A stretch of DNA of 64,000 bases, from positions 62,001-126,000 of the forward strand of contig CAVBWZ010000003.1 of the NCBI GenBank assembly GCA_963599445.1, read 5' to 3'. This DNA is from UBA9732 sp963599445 (GTDB taxonomy: Bacteria > Spirochaetota > Spirochaetia > Sphaerochaetales > Sphaerochaetaceae). A model generated the notes under the pieces. The model made no database searches. It was given only the letters and a program-made list of their open reading frames with translations, and was not told where the DNA came from. Below, one piece after another: positions 25,612 through 33,523 of this stretch (position 1 is the first letter of the stretch; the number at the start of each line of letters is the position of its first letter). The translations under genes and the position numbers were made by a program.

Positions 25612-26078
25612 TAAATTGCCAACTCAAGGATATTCAGGGCTTCCCTTTCATTCATGCTTTTATAAAGAGCATCCATTTGGGATTTTGAAAGTTTCAGTTC
25701 CGAAGAGTCATAGTGGATGTATCCTTTGCTGTAGAAATACAACGGAGAACCAAGCTTCTTGGAATGCTCATGCAAATTTCCTCCAGTAGCCCCCTTGGTA
25801 CGTCCTGCCACGATTATCGCATCAACCTTGTATTCGCCTTTAACCTCTTCGTAGAGGTCGAACGCCGCATTCTGCCCTTCAATGGAATCCCCGCAAGTGG
25901 AAACAACAAAGACATATTCCCTCAATCCATCAGAGTATTTATACAGGCCAACAACATCACAGATGCAACCAACAGAGTGGTACTCCTTCACTGTCGAGAA
26001 CCCCGGCAAGCTTTTGAATATGAGCAAGGTACTGCTTTTTCCGCAGTTACCTACACCATAAACATCGATTATTTTCAT
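25608..26078 (-). CDS. Small P-loop protein, unrecognised
   Basis: 156 residues beginning with a Walker A motif (YGVGNCGKSST) at residues 7-17, so it probably binds ATP or GTP. A Walker B-like run VDAIIVAGRT follows at about residue 88. I recognise no family. GGAGG lies ten bases before the start. It forms a two-gene operon with the BspA-like lipoprotein. A role in controlling or exporting that protein is a guess. Confidence 0.7.
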   Translation of the reverse strand: MKIIDVYGVGNCGKSSTLLIFKSLPGFSTVKEYHSVGCICDVVGLYKYSDGLREYVFVVSTCGDSIEGQNAAFDLYEEVKGEYKVDAIIVAGRTKGATGGNLHEHSKKLGSPLYFYSKGYIHYDSSELKLSKSQMDALYKSMNEREALNILELAIY

Positions 26079-26122
26079 CTTTCAAAAACCTCCAAATCCC
26101 AAAGAATTCAATTTGCATTTTG

Positions 26123-26150
26123 ATTCTACCCCCCCCCAGCACATTGTCAA
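26123..26150 (-). promoter_or_regulatory. Promoter with a poly-G(9) spacer (phase-variable transcription)
   Basis: On the minus strand TTGACA (complement of 26145-26150), spacer ATGTGCT plus nine G (16 bases), then TAGAAT (26123-26128). One more G would give the optimal 17-base spacer. It drives the P-loop and BspA-like genes, 45 bases before the first start. Confidence 0.75.
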
Positions 26151-26236
26151 GAAAACTCTTCTTAAGAATCACACCGATAGGAATCACATATATTGAGAAT
26201 AAAAGAGAATTGGATTTTGAATCTTGTATCCGAGAT

Positions 26237-27265
26237 TTAGGTTTTAACGTCCGAAGCTTCGAACCCTTCCATCAAACGCCTGACCTCCTTGTCGAAATCA
26301 GAGTCTATCTTCTGGGTTCTGTTGAATACATCATACTCCAGTTCAGCCTTCTTCCTTGCTTGGGCAGCGGAGATGGAGCCTTTGTCTTTCAGTATCCGGT
26401 ATCTCCTGAACGAAAGGAACGCATCTATGCTTTCGGAGAACTCCTTCATCGTGAAGGTGTTCTCTTCTTCGACCAAATCCTCAACGTAGTCGAAATAGGA
26501 AGAGACGCTTCTTTCCAGTCTGCGGATCTGCTTTTCATCGAGATAGTTCTTTGCAACTGAGACATCAGACTTCAAGACTCTTCCATTTGGAGCGTTCTTC
26601 CAAGTCGCAAGGCCCATGTTCTCTTTTTCATGGTCTGCACCATGGTAGACAATCTCCGCAGCTGTCTTTCCTGTAATGGCATAGTGAAACTTGTTCTGGA
26701 CCATTGCATAGAAATCCTTTGTTATCTGGGAGTCTTTGTCATAGTCTATGCTGCACTCTGCAAAGATATCTGTAATCTGCTGCCAGATTCGCCTCTCGCT
26801 TGCACGTATGGATCTGATCCGTTCAAGAAGCTCTCTGAAATAGTCCTTTCCAAAAACGTCCCTACCCTGCTTCAACCTCTCGTCATCAAGTGCGAACCCT
26901 TTTGTCATGTACTCTTTAAGTACCTTGGTAGCCCAAATACGGAAATTCGTAGCCCTTTTGGAATTGACCCTGTAGCCTACGGAGATGATTGCGTCGAGGT
27001 TGTAGAAATCAGTCAGTCTTTTGACAAATCGATTTCCTTCCTGTTGAACTATTTCCATCTTGGAAATAGTTGATTCTTTATCCAACTCCCCATCTTCATA
27101 TACATTCTTCAGATGCTTTGAGATTGCAGGAACTTCGACATCAAACAGCTCCGCCATTGCCTTCTGCGGCAACCAAATGGTCTCATCGTGGACGACGGCG
27201 TTTACGGAGACTTCCTCCTCTGCGCTGTTGTAAATAAGAAAATCAAAACGTTCGTTATTTGGCAT
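26237..27265 (-). CDS. RhuM-family protein
   Basis: 342 residues of the RhuM (virulence protein) family, related to phage antirepressor-type proteins. Conserved segments: FLIYNSAEEEVSVNA, WLPQKAMAELFDV, SKMEIVQQEGNR, YNLDAIISVGYRVNS and FRIWATKVLKEYM. The molecular function is unknown. Start 27265 has AGAGGAGG upstream. An 11-base-arm inverted repeat lies at codons 65-73. It is part of a cluster of KilA-N/ORF6N/RhuM-type genes. Confidence 0.9.
   Translation of the reverse strand: MPNNERFDFLIYNSAEEEVSVNAVVHDETIWLPQKAMAELFDVEVPAISKHLKNVYEDGELDKESTISKMEIVQQEGNRFVKRLTDFYNLDAIISVGYRVNSKRATNFRIWATKVLKEYMTKGFALDDERLKQGRDVFGKDYFRELLERIRSIRASERRIWQQITDIFAECSIDYDKDSQITKDFYAMVQNKFHYAITGKTAAEIVYHGADHEKENMGLATWKNAPNGRVLKSDVSVAKNYLDEKQIRRLERSVSSYFDYVEDLVEEENTFTMKEFSESIDAFLSFRRYRILKDKGSISAAQARKKAELEYDVFNRTQKIDSDFDKEVRRLMEGFEASDVKT
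27047..27071. promoter_or_regulatory. Inverted repeat inside the RhuM gene
   Basis: AACTATTTCCA (27047-27057), three-base loop, TGGAAATAGTT (27061-27071), perfect arms. It covers the codons for TISKMEIV. Confidence 0.7.
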
Positions 27266-27459
27266 GGACAGCCTCCTCTGAGGACAGTATATCAGAGAAA
27301 GCAAGCCTTAAGGCAATTGAAATCACTACAACGACATTTCGAAGCCGAAACAGAACCTCGTGATATTTTCCCAAAACCGCAATATATCAAACATAGAAGT
27401 TTGGACAGTTTCGTCCCAAGTCCGAGGTGAAATGCATAGTCTCACAGTTTCAACACACC

Positions 27460-27758
27460 CCACCCACCATCGATATAGGACGCTGACACGAGAAGAAATA
27501 GAAAGCCTATCGAGGTCAAAAAATTTGACCTCACGAAACGACAACCTATTCAAAGGACAATCCAGAGGTTCTCGTTATCTCCCATGGGCTTTCAACGAGT
27601 CTGGAGTATATATGTTCGTGACAATTCGCAAAGGAAACCTTGAGACAATGCAGTGCAAAGTCCTAATCCGCACCTTCCGAGCAATGAAGGCCGCTGCCTC
27701 TCGAAAAGGAATAAAACCCACGGAAAGTGTCATATCCATCAACAGCACTCTTCAATGA
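27460..27758 (+). pseudogene. Relic 1 of an ORF6N-domain gene
   Basis: The plus-strand frame encodes YRTLTREEIESLSRSK, then SRGSRYLPWAFNESGV and LIRTFRAMK, alignable to residues about 62-130 of the intact ORF6N protein on the opposite strand. The N-terminal part is missing and there is no ribosome site. It retains the palindrome GAGGTCAAA/TTTGACCTC at 27512-27532. Confidence 0.7.
27512..27532. promoter_or_regulatory. Palindrome in ORF6N relic 1
   Basis: GAGGTCAAA (27512-27520) and TTTGACCTC (27524-27532), at the same codons as the palindrome in the intact ORF6N gene. Confidence 0.75.
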
Positions 27759-27879
27759 CTTAAAAGCATAGACTCAAAAGACTACCGCAAAAAGGACAAT
27801 TTCTTCACATTGATAAGATACGTGTCAATTCCCGCTGTCAGAGGTCAATTCTACGGAAATTCTTGAAGAACTAATTCAA

Positions 27880-28806
27880 TTACTTCACTGTTTGCAATTT
27901 TTTTATGAGCTCATTGACGATGTCCGGGTCTGTCAAAAGAGAGATTCCAAAGCATTTCTTTCCCGCATCTTTCAGAGATGCTCCGATATGATATGCTGTC
28001 ATTCCATCGATAATTAAAAATCTGTCATGAAACATCTGAGTTGTTTTAACGGTCAATGATGCATATTGCGCGTTAAATTGTGAAATATCCCTATTTGACA
28101 GTCGAGTACTAGCATATGTATAACATTTTACATTTACACCTGAGCCTTTTTTTGCCAACAAGTCTAGTGTAGAAATATCCACATATCCGTCAATGAGAAT
28201 TATTTCTTTTTTTGCTTTCTGTATTAAAGAAATCAAAAAGCTAAAAGCATCATAAATTTGCCCATCAAAGAAGATTTTCTGTTCCGATTCAGAATGATCG
28301 TCAATATATTGAAAAACCTTAACAAATTTGTCCTCTGTACTTTTCTGGTATTCCAGCTGTTTTAGCTCAATACTGCTAACCCTTTCAAAAAGTAGTGCAT
28401 TATTTGAAACAAATCGTCGCATTTCTACAAATGTGTTCATAATGGAAATAGACATCTGAACAGCAATACCACTGTGCAATACCCCAGAAAGCATTGCTAT
28501 TCCTTGTTCTGTGAAAGCATATGGAAGATGTCTGCGTCCGCCTCTACTGTTTGAGGTCACAATTTGTGACCTCAAACGATCAAATTCCTCTTTTGTTAAT
28601 TGGAAGCGAAAATTTGCTGGAAATCGTTCAATATTACGAGAAACGGCCTGATTAAAAACTTTGGTTTCCACTTGGTACAATGATGCCAAATCACTATCCA
28701 GCATAACTTGTTGCCCTCGAATTACATAAACAAGATTGCGTATGTCAACATTGTTCACTGTTGCAGAAACCATTGTATTTGAATTCTCCGTAATTCTTTC
28801 ACTCAT
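27880..28806 (-). CDS. ORF6N domain protein with C-terminal PLD-like domain
   Basis: 308 residues. The N-terminal ORF6N domain (about 20-130) reads VYVIRGQQVMLDSDLASLY, RFPANFRFQLTKEEFDRL and RRHLPYAFTEQGIAMLSG, a putative DNA-binding module of phage antirepressor-type proteins. The C-terminal domain (about 175-300) has a phospholipase-D-like half site HDRFLIID, where Arg replaces the Lys of HxK. AAGGAG precedes the start. The region is visibly richer in AT than the flanking housekeeping genes, suggesting transfer. A 29-base palindrome lies at codons 77-86 and a near copy just before the start, which suggests autoregulation. Confidence 0.88.
   Translation of the reverse strand: MSERITENSNTMVSATVNNVDIRNLVYVIRGQQVMLDSDLASLYQVETKVFNQAVSRNIERFPANFRFQLTKEEFDRLRSQIVTSNSRGGRRHLPYAFTEQGIAMLSGVLHSGIAVQMSISIMNTFVEMRRFVSNNALLFERVSSIELKQLEYQKSTEDKFVKVFQYIDDHSESEQKIFFDGQIYDAFSFLISLIQKAKKEIILIDGYVDISTLDLLAKKGSGVNVKCYTYASTRLSNRDISQFNAQYASLTVKTTQMFHDRFLIIDGMTAYHIGASLKDAGKKCFGISLLTDPDIVNELIKKLQTVK
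28549..28577. promoter_or_regulatory. 29-base palindrome inside the ORF6N gene
   Basis: Fourteen-base perfect arms (GTTTGAGGTCACAA and its complement) around one central base. It encodes LRSQIVTSN on the minus strand. Confidence 0.85.
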
Positions 28807-28823
28807 TTAGCAGCTCTCCTTGT

Positions 28824-28850
28824 TTTGAGGTTACAAATTGTGACTTCAAA
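28824..28850. promoter_or_regulatory. Operator-like near copy of the ORF6N palindrome before its start codon
   Basis: Matches 24 of 27 bases of the intragenic palindrome and lies 18-44 bases upstream of ATG 28806, just before the ribosome site. Eleven of 13 arm pairs are kept. Confidence 0.7.
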
Positions 28851-28904
28851 CTGTTCTCTTCATTGATATGCCAAACTGGCCATCAAGTCAAATCCTGTAT
28901 TGGT

Positions 28905-29274
28905 GTTAAAATAAAGCTTCAAATTTACGGAGTTCGTGGAATAGAAACCCAGCTTAGCTTTGGGCTTTCCGAAATCTATGGATGTAGCACAACGTCATTC
29001 AATCGGTATGTAAAAATAATGCGGAGAAATTCAAAGGAAATGATTTCTGCTTTTATCTTTTCAGAATCTTGATATCAAAAAACTTGACATCAAGTTGGGG
29101 AGGAAGGAGGGAATCTCCAAGAATTTTTACAAAATCTGGCATATATGTTGACGGCATTTCTTCGTGGGAATCTTACAATCGCCCAAAGTTATGCTTTGAC
29201 CTACATCTTCCGTGAGAAGAAGGCCCTCTGTTCCCCAAAAGAGACAAAGTTCACGAAGAGTATCATATCCATAA
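28905..29274 (+). pseudogene. Relic 2 of an ORF6N-domain gene, frameshifted
   Basis: The plus strand encodes LSFGLSEIYGCSTTSFNRYV (like LDSDLASLYQVETKVFNQAV of the intact gene), then in another frame LDIKKLDIKLGRK, then RGNLTIAQSYALTYIFREKK and TKSIISI, alignable to the C-terminal part of relic 1 (RKGNLETMQCKVLIRTFRAMK, TESVISI). Stops and frameshifts break it. It holds the palindrome at 29068-29094. Confidence 0.65.
29068..29094. promoter_or_regulatory. Palindrome in ORF6N relic 2
   Basis: CTTGATATCAA and TTGACATCAAG around a five-base centre; ten of eleven arm pairs match. It is at the codons equivalent to the other ORF6N palindromes but with different arm sequence. Confidence 0.7.
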
Positions 29275-29344
29275 GAATAGGCAACATCACACTCCAAGGA
29301 CTATCAGCTACATTTAATGGTGGTTTTGAACGCAGTACTGAATT

Positions 29345-29629
29345 CTACTTGGTCATTGAACTGGATTGTTCCTGTTTCTTATTGTTCTGCTCTACAATTG
29401 AAATGAGTTCCGTAAGTGTAATTCCAAAGCATTTGGCCATTTCATCAAGGACGACCAAAGATGGAAGTTTGAGGCCTCTCTCAATCTCCGAGATATAAAC
29501 CTGATGGGAATCTATCTCCTCCGCAAGCTTCTCCTGCGAAATACCCTTCTGTTTTCTGAGAGTCTTTATCGTCTTCCCTACTGCTTCACACAACACAGCT
29601 ACAGCATAAGGAAATATAAGCAACTGCAT
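29345..29629 (-). CDS. XRE-family transcriptional regulator
   Basis: 94 residues with a Cro/C1-type helix-turn-helix at about residues 20-75 (TIKTLRKQKGISQEKLAEEI, YISEIERGLKLPSLVVLDEM). The C-terminus is Gln/Lys/Ser-rich. The start is uncertain: ATG 29629 has no Shine-Dalgarno and encodes a hydrophobic lead (MQLLIFPYAVAVL) unusual for the family. A 12-base inverted repeat brackets that ATG, a likely autoregulatory operator that also lies upstream of the divergent lipoprotein gene. Confidence 0.85.
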   Translation of the reverse strand: MQLLIFPYAVAVLCEAVGKTIKTLRKQKGISQEKLAEEIDSHQVYISEIERGLKLPSLVVLDEMAKCFGITLTELISIVEQNNKKQEQSSSMTK

Positions 29630-29650
29630 TATAAACTATTGCTTATATTT
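29612..29650. promoter_or_regulatory. Inverted repeat between the XRE regulator and the repeat lipoprotein
   Basis: AAATATAAGCAA (29612-29623) and TTGCTTATATTT (29639-29650), perfect arms 15 bases apart. Confidence 0.65.
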
Positions 29651-29701
29651 TGGAACGATGCTACGCTGTTATAAACAAAACCAAAGGGGAGGAAAACCAA
29701 A

Positions 29702-31870
29702 ATGAGAAAAACATTCCTTTGCTTTCTGCTTATCGTAGACATGATGCTAATCGCCCTTACGGGATGCAATCTGGAACCACACGAACATTCGTTCAACACA
29801 TACTGGACCTATGACGAAACAAATCACTGGCATGAAGCCAATTGCGGACATGACTTTGTCTCCGGAACATCTGCCCACAGCTGGGATTCTGGACAGGTTG
29901 TCGAACAACCTACGCACATCCAGTCTGGAACGAAAACCTTCACCTGTGAAATCTGCAACGCTACAAAAACAGAGATGATACCAGCATTGACCGATGCTCA
30001 CACTTTCAGTGAAGACTGGTCATTTGATGACAACAATCACTGGCACGCTGCTACCTGCGAACATACGACACTTGAATCGGAAAAGTCAGAGCATACATGG
30101 GATGATGGAATAGTCACAACCGCTGAAACCCACACAACTGCAGGTATCAAAACATATAAGTGCACGATATGCAACAAGACAAAGACTGAAACCATTCCTG
30201 CACAGACAGAGGCGCATACATTCAGCGAAAACTGGTCAAGTGACAACACATACCATTGGCACGCAGCAACGTGTGGACATACAACGCTTAAGTCCGAGCA
30301 ATCTTGGCATAGATGGGACAACGGAACCGTCACATCTGAAGCAACTCACTTCAAAACTGGCATAAGAACATACAAGTGTATGATATGCAACAAAACGAAA
30401 ACTGAAACGATTTCTGCAATGACCAATGCACATACGTTCGAAGAAGGTTGGTCTTTCGATAAAGACAACCACTGGCATGGGTCTGGTTGCGGACATACCG
30501 TAGTTTCCGGAATCGCCGCCCACACATGGAATTCAGGTCAGATTGTCGAGCCGCCTACTCATCTCCAACCCGGAGCAAAAACCCTCACCTGCACAGTCTG
30601 CGATGCCACAAAAACAGAGGCAATACCAGCGTTGACAGATGCGCACACGTTCAGCAAAGACTGGTCAAGCGACGGTACATATCACTGGCATGCAGCAACA
30701 TGTGGACATCCAACACTGAAGTCTGAGCAATCTTGGCACTTATGGGACAAAGGGACCGTCACAACTGAAGCAACTCACAACCAAGTAGGCATCAGAACAT
30801 ATAAATGTACGGTGTGCAGTAAAACCAAAACAGAGACGATTCCTGCAATGACAGAAGCACACACATTCAGCGAGGAATGGACAAGTGACGATACATATCA
30901 TTGGCATGATGCAACATGCGGGCATCCAACACTGAAGTCGAAGGAATCAAAGCACACATGGAACAACGGAACCATCTCAACCGCAGCAACATGTACAGGA
31001 GAAGGTATCAAGGTATTCACGTGTACCACATGCAGCAGAACCCGCAAAGAGTCCATACCTGCTACGGGGCACATATATTCCACGAGTTGGAGCATGGACT
31101 CCACAAAGCATTGGCACAGTGCAACTTGCAAACACAATGGTCTGAAGGAAGACGAAAATGCACATACTTTCCCTACCTATGGAACAGCAATTTCCCAAGG
31201 TAATGGGACATACAAGTTTAGATACGAATGTTCCACATGTGGCTATGCAAAAACACTTTCAGACCCTAAACCAGGAGACATTGGCCCTGCAGGAGGAATC
31301 GTATTCTACGACAAAGGCGAATATTCTGATGGATGGAGATTCCTTGAAGCAGCTCCCAACGACCTGAGAGTAGTCGATGACAAACCGACCGTTGACAGCT
31401 CACTTCCGGGGTATAAAGATGCTCCTACGGAATACGTCTTTGGATACAACAGGGAAACTTCAAATGGTACGAACCTTTATGTAAACGGCTCGACAACATA
31501 CAATGCAGAGAACTGCACGAAAACCGATATTGGGGCAGGTGCAAATAATACAAAACTTCTTGTTTCAGCCATGGGTACTACAACTTATGCAGTTTCATCT
31601 GGCATAACAAAGACAAGCCGCTATGCAGCTAAACTCTGCGCAGACCTGAAATACAACGGATATAATGATTGGTTCCTACCAAGCATAAGCGAACTACAAA
31701 AAATAGCTGATATGTATCAAATAACCAAAAAGGGTTCATTCGCCACCGGCCATCTCTACTGGTCTAGCTCTGAATACGATGGAAATCAATCGTGGGCAGG
31801 TGGCCTTTCTGGAAGCAGGAACTACTACGGTCGCGGAAGTTGTTTTGTGCGTCCAGTGCGAGCTTTCTAG
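29702..31870 (+). CDS. Large lipoprotein with seven His/Cys repeats and a DUF1566 C-terminus
   Basis: 722 residues. The lipobox LTGC at residue 22 predicts a lipoprotein. Residues about 27-520 hold seven repeats of about 71 residues, each with HxFxxxW, a HWH triplet, a Cys, a His pair and a closing CxxC followed by KTETIP; these look like metal-binding or disulfide modules. Repeats 1 and 4 form a subclass. The C-terminal 190 residues are a DUF1566 (Lcl) domain: GPAGGIVFYDKG, NDWFLPSISEL, YWSSSEYDG and SCFVRPVRAF. AGGGGAGG precedes the start. Surface exposure is inferred; the ligand is unknown. It is divergent from the XRE gene, its probable regulator. Confidence 0.88.
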   Translation: MRKTFLCFLLIVDMMLIALTGCNLEPHEHSFNTYWTYDETNHWHEANCGHDFVSGTSAHSWDSGQVVEQPTHIQSGTKTFTCEICNATKTEMIPALTDAHTFSEDWSFDDNNHWHAATCEHTTLESEKSEHTWDDGIVTTAETHTTAGIKTYKCTICNKTKTETIPAQTEAHTFSENWSSDNTYHWHAATCGHTTLKSEQSWHRWDNGTVTSEATHFKTGIRTYKCMICNKTKTETISAMTNAHTFEEGWSFDKDNHWHGSGCGHTVVSGIAAHTWNSGQIVEPPTHLQPGAKTLTCTVCDATKTEAIPALTDAHTFSKDWSSDGTYHWHAATCGHPTLKSEQSWHLWDKGTVTTEATHNQVGIRTYKCTVCSKTKTETIPAMTEAHTFSEEWTSDDTYHWHDATCGHPTLKSKESKHTWNNGTISTAATCTGEGIKVFTCTTCSRTRKESIPATGHIYSTSWSMDSTKHWHSATCKHNGLKEDENAHTFPTYGTAISQGNGTYKFRYECSTCGYAKTLSDPKPGDIGPAGGIVFYDKGEYSDGWRFLEAAPNDLRVVDDKPTVDSSLPGYKDAPTEYVFGYNRETSNGTNLYVNGSTTYNAENCTKTDIGAGANNTKLLVSAMGTTTYAVSSGITKTSRYAAKLCADLKYNGYNDWFLPSISELQKIADMYQITKKGSFATGHLYWSSSEYDGNQSWAGGLSGSRNYYGRGSCFVRPVRAF

Positions 31871-32211
31871 CCATTCATTTCAAAACTATTGATTCAGTGG
31901 TGCAGAGTCTGCCCCCTGAATTTCAATTTAGAGGCAAAATCTTACGTTCTCTAGAAGAAAATCAATGGCGCTATTCGCAGCCATAAAGCAAACAACAATT
32001 GCCCCGTATGTGTAGCACAAGCGCTACAAATTCTAACAGTTTCACCATCACCACCACACTCACCATTTGAACCACGCTCACCATCACTACAAATCGCCGA
32101 CAATTTCCAGATGCAATTTCACAAACAGTCCGTTTCCGTACGAGTTGTCCGTGATGTGAGTGATGATAGTGCTGTGATGCACAGCCTGAGTGAAGCAACG
32201 TAGAAGATGGT
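31871..32211. repeat. Intergenic stretch with degenerate CACCAT/ACTCACC repeats
   Basis: No gene seen. Bases about 32040-32095 consist of irregular repeats of CACCAC, ACTCACC and ACGCTCACC words, like those at 49690-49730. The remainder is unremarkable. Confidence 0.5.
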
Positions 32212-32706
32212 TCAAAGACCAAGAAGGACAACCGCTTGGGCCATGATGGCGGAACTTGTACCAAGCTCTCCCAAGATCCCCTCCGCAGTCTTTGCCTTCA
32301 CTCCAACGCAGGATGGCTCAACTCCAAGAAGAGAAGCAAGTCGTTCCCTGATTGCAGCCTTGTAGGGTCCAAGCTTTGGAGACTGAAGGACAACGGTGGT
32401 ATCCAAGTTGCATATATGGAAACCACGAGAAACAACCTCATCAACGACCTGAGAAAGAAGCTCAGCAGAATCAGCACCGCAATATGACGGGTCGGTATCA
32501 GGAAAGAGGGTTCCAATGTCGTCCATGCCGGCGGCGCCAAGCATTGCATCTATGATGGCATGGATGAGAGCATCGCCATCCGAATGCGCGACACTGCCCT
32601 TCGAAGAAGGAATCAAAACACCTCCAACGACAAGGTTTCTGCCCTCTTCGAGCCTATGGAGATCCCAACCAGTTCCAACCCTCATGCCAGCAGCCATGCT
32701 TGTCAT
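32212..32706 (-). CDS. ispF: 2-C-methyl-D-erythritol 2,4-cyclodiphosphate synthase
   Basis: Fifth step of the non-mevalonate isoprenoid pathway. 164 residues; the metal-binding DxH reads GWDLHRL, followed by AHSDGDALIHA and DIGTLFPDTD, with KAKTAEGILG near the end. The start at 32706 overlaps the ispD stop by four bases (ATGA) and has GGAAGGTGG at normal spacing, so translation is coupled. The first seven residues (MTSMAAG) are an addition before the usual MRVGTGWD start. Confidence 0.95.
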   Translation of the reverse strand: MTSMAAGMRVGTGWDLHRLEEGRNLVVGGVLIPSSKGSVAHSDGDALIHAIIDAMLGAAGMDDIGTLFPDTDPSYCGADSAELLSQVVDEVVSRGFHICNLDTTVVLQSPKLGPYKAAIRERLASLLGVEPSCVGVKAKTAEGILGELGTSSAIMAQAVVLLGL

Positions 32707-33518
32707 ACACCACCTTCCAAATCGTTCCTGTATGTTATTTTCGTATTCTTTGGACTTCCATCCACGGCGGCAACACGACCTCCAAATTCCATGAAGATCT
32801 GGGTGTCGTCCGTGAAGACAGAACCAACGCCATCTACAAGATCCCTAGCCTTCACATGCGCCTCGTATATCTCTGGGAACCTAAAGGTCTGTGGAGTCTG
32901 CACCCCGCACACACCGGTGCGGTCCAGCCGCTCGGAAAAGAAACCGTCAGAGACCCTGACCAATGTATCGCTTACCGGCACACAAGGGGCGGCACCCCCG
33001 CAAACAGAGGCAGCATCAAGACAGGCTTCAATGACATCCTTTGAAACGAACGGTCTGGCTCCATCGTGAATTGAGACCAAATCGAATCCAATGCCGTCAT
33101 CCCACAGCCCTTTCAAAAAAGACAACGCATTGAAGACGGAAGACTGCCTTGTTTCACCGCCTTCCACAAAGAAGACAAGCACTTTTCCATACACATCAAG
33201 GCATTTCAGGCTATCACGGGTCTCTTCCAGGCATCCGGCCCTATACGTCACGACAATCACAGCAAGACCTGGAACCTCAAGAAAAGGTTTGACTGCATGG
33301 GCAAGGACAGGAATTCCATCCAAAGACAGAAACTCCTTCTTAACACCAGCAGAGCCATGAGAATCCGCATTGAAACGTGACGAGGAACCAGCAGCCGTCA
33401 CTACTGCTGCATACCGGACTACATGCCGGACAGAATGTCCAACCGCACACCCGGAAACAACTGGCCCGGAAACGTCCAGTCTGGAAACATCCAGAGCCGA
33501 AGAACCCAAGTCCTTCAT
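32703..33518 (-). CDS. ispD: 2-C-methyl-D-erythritol 4-phosphate cytidylyltransferase with repeat-derived N-terminal extension
   Basis: Third step of the MEP pathway, transferring CMP to methylerythritol phosphate. 271 residues. The catalytic domain begins at about residue 34 (YAAVVTAAGSSSRF) and carries SIHDGARPFVS and QTPQTFRF. Before it is a 33-residue extension (LDVSRLDVSGPVVSGC) encoded by irregular GTTTCCGG repeats and unlike any IspD domain. ATG 33518 with GGAGAAG is the only credible start: no ATG or GTG lies nearer to the domain. It begins five bases after the carD stop codon. Confidence 0.93.
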   Translation of the reverse strand: MKDLGSSALDVSRLDVSGPVVSGCAVGHSVRHVVRYAAVVTAAGSSSRFNADSHGSAGVKKEFLSLDGIPVLAHAVKPFLEVPGLAVIVVTYRAGCLEETRDSLKCLDVYGKVLVFFVEGGETRQSSVFNALSFLKGLWDDGIGFDLVSIHDGARPFVSKDVIEACLDAASVCGGAAPCVPVSDTLVRVSDGFFSERLDRTGVCGVQTPQTFRFPEIYEAHVKARDLVDGVGSVFTDDTQIFMEFGGRVAAVDGSPKNTKITYRNDLEGGV

Positions 33519-33523
33519 GGGAA

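Noticed and set aside
27360..27758. Intact 132-codon gene on the plus strand
   Set aside because: Only the part after 27460 aligns to ORF6N proteins and the N-terminal half of the domain is missing, so it is recorded as a relic.
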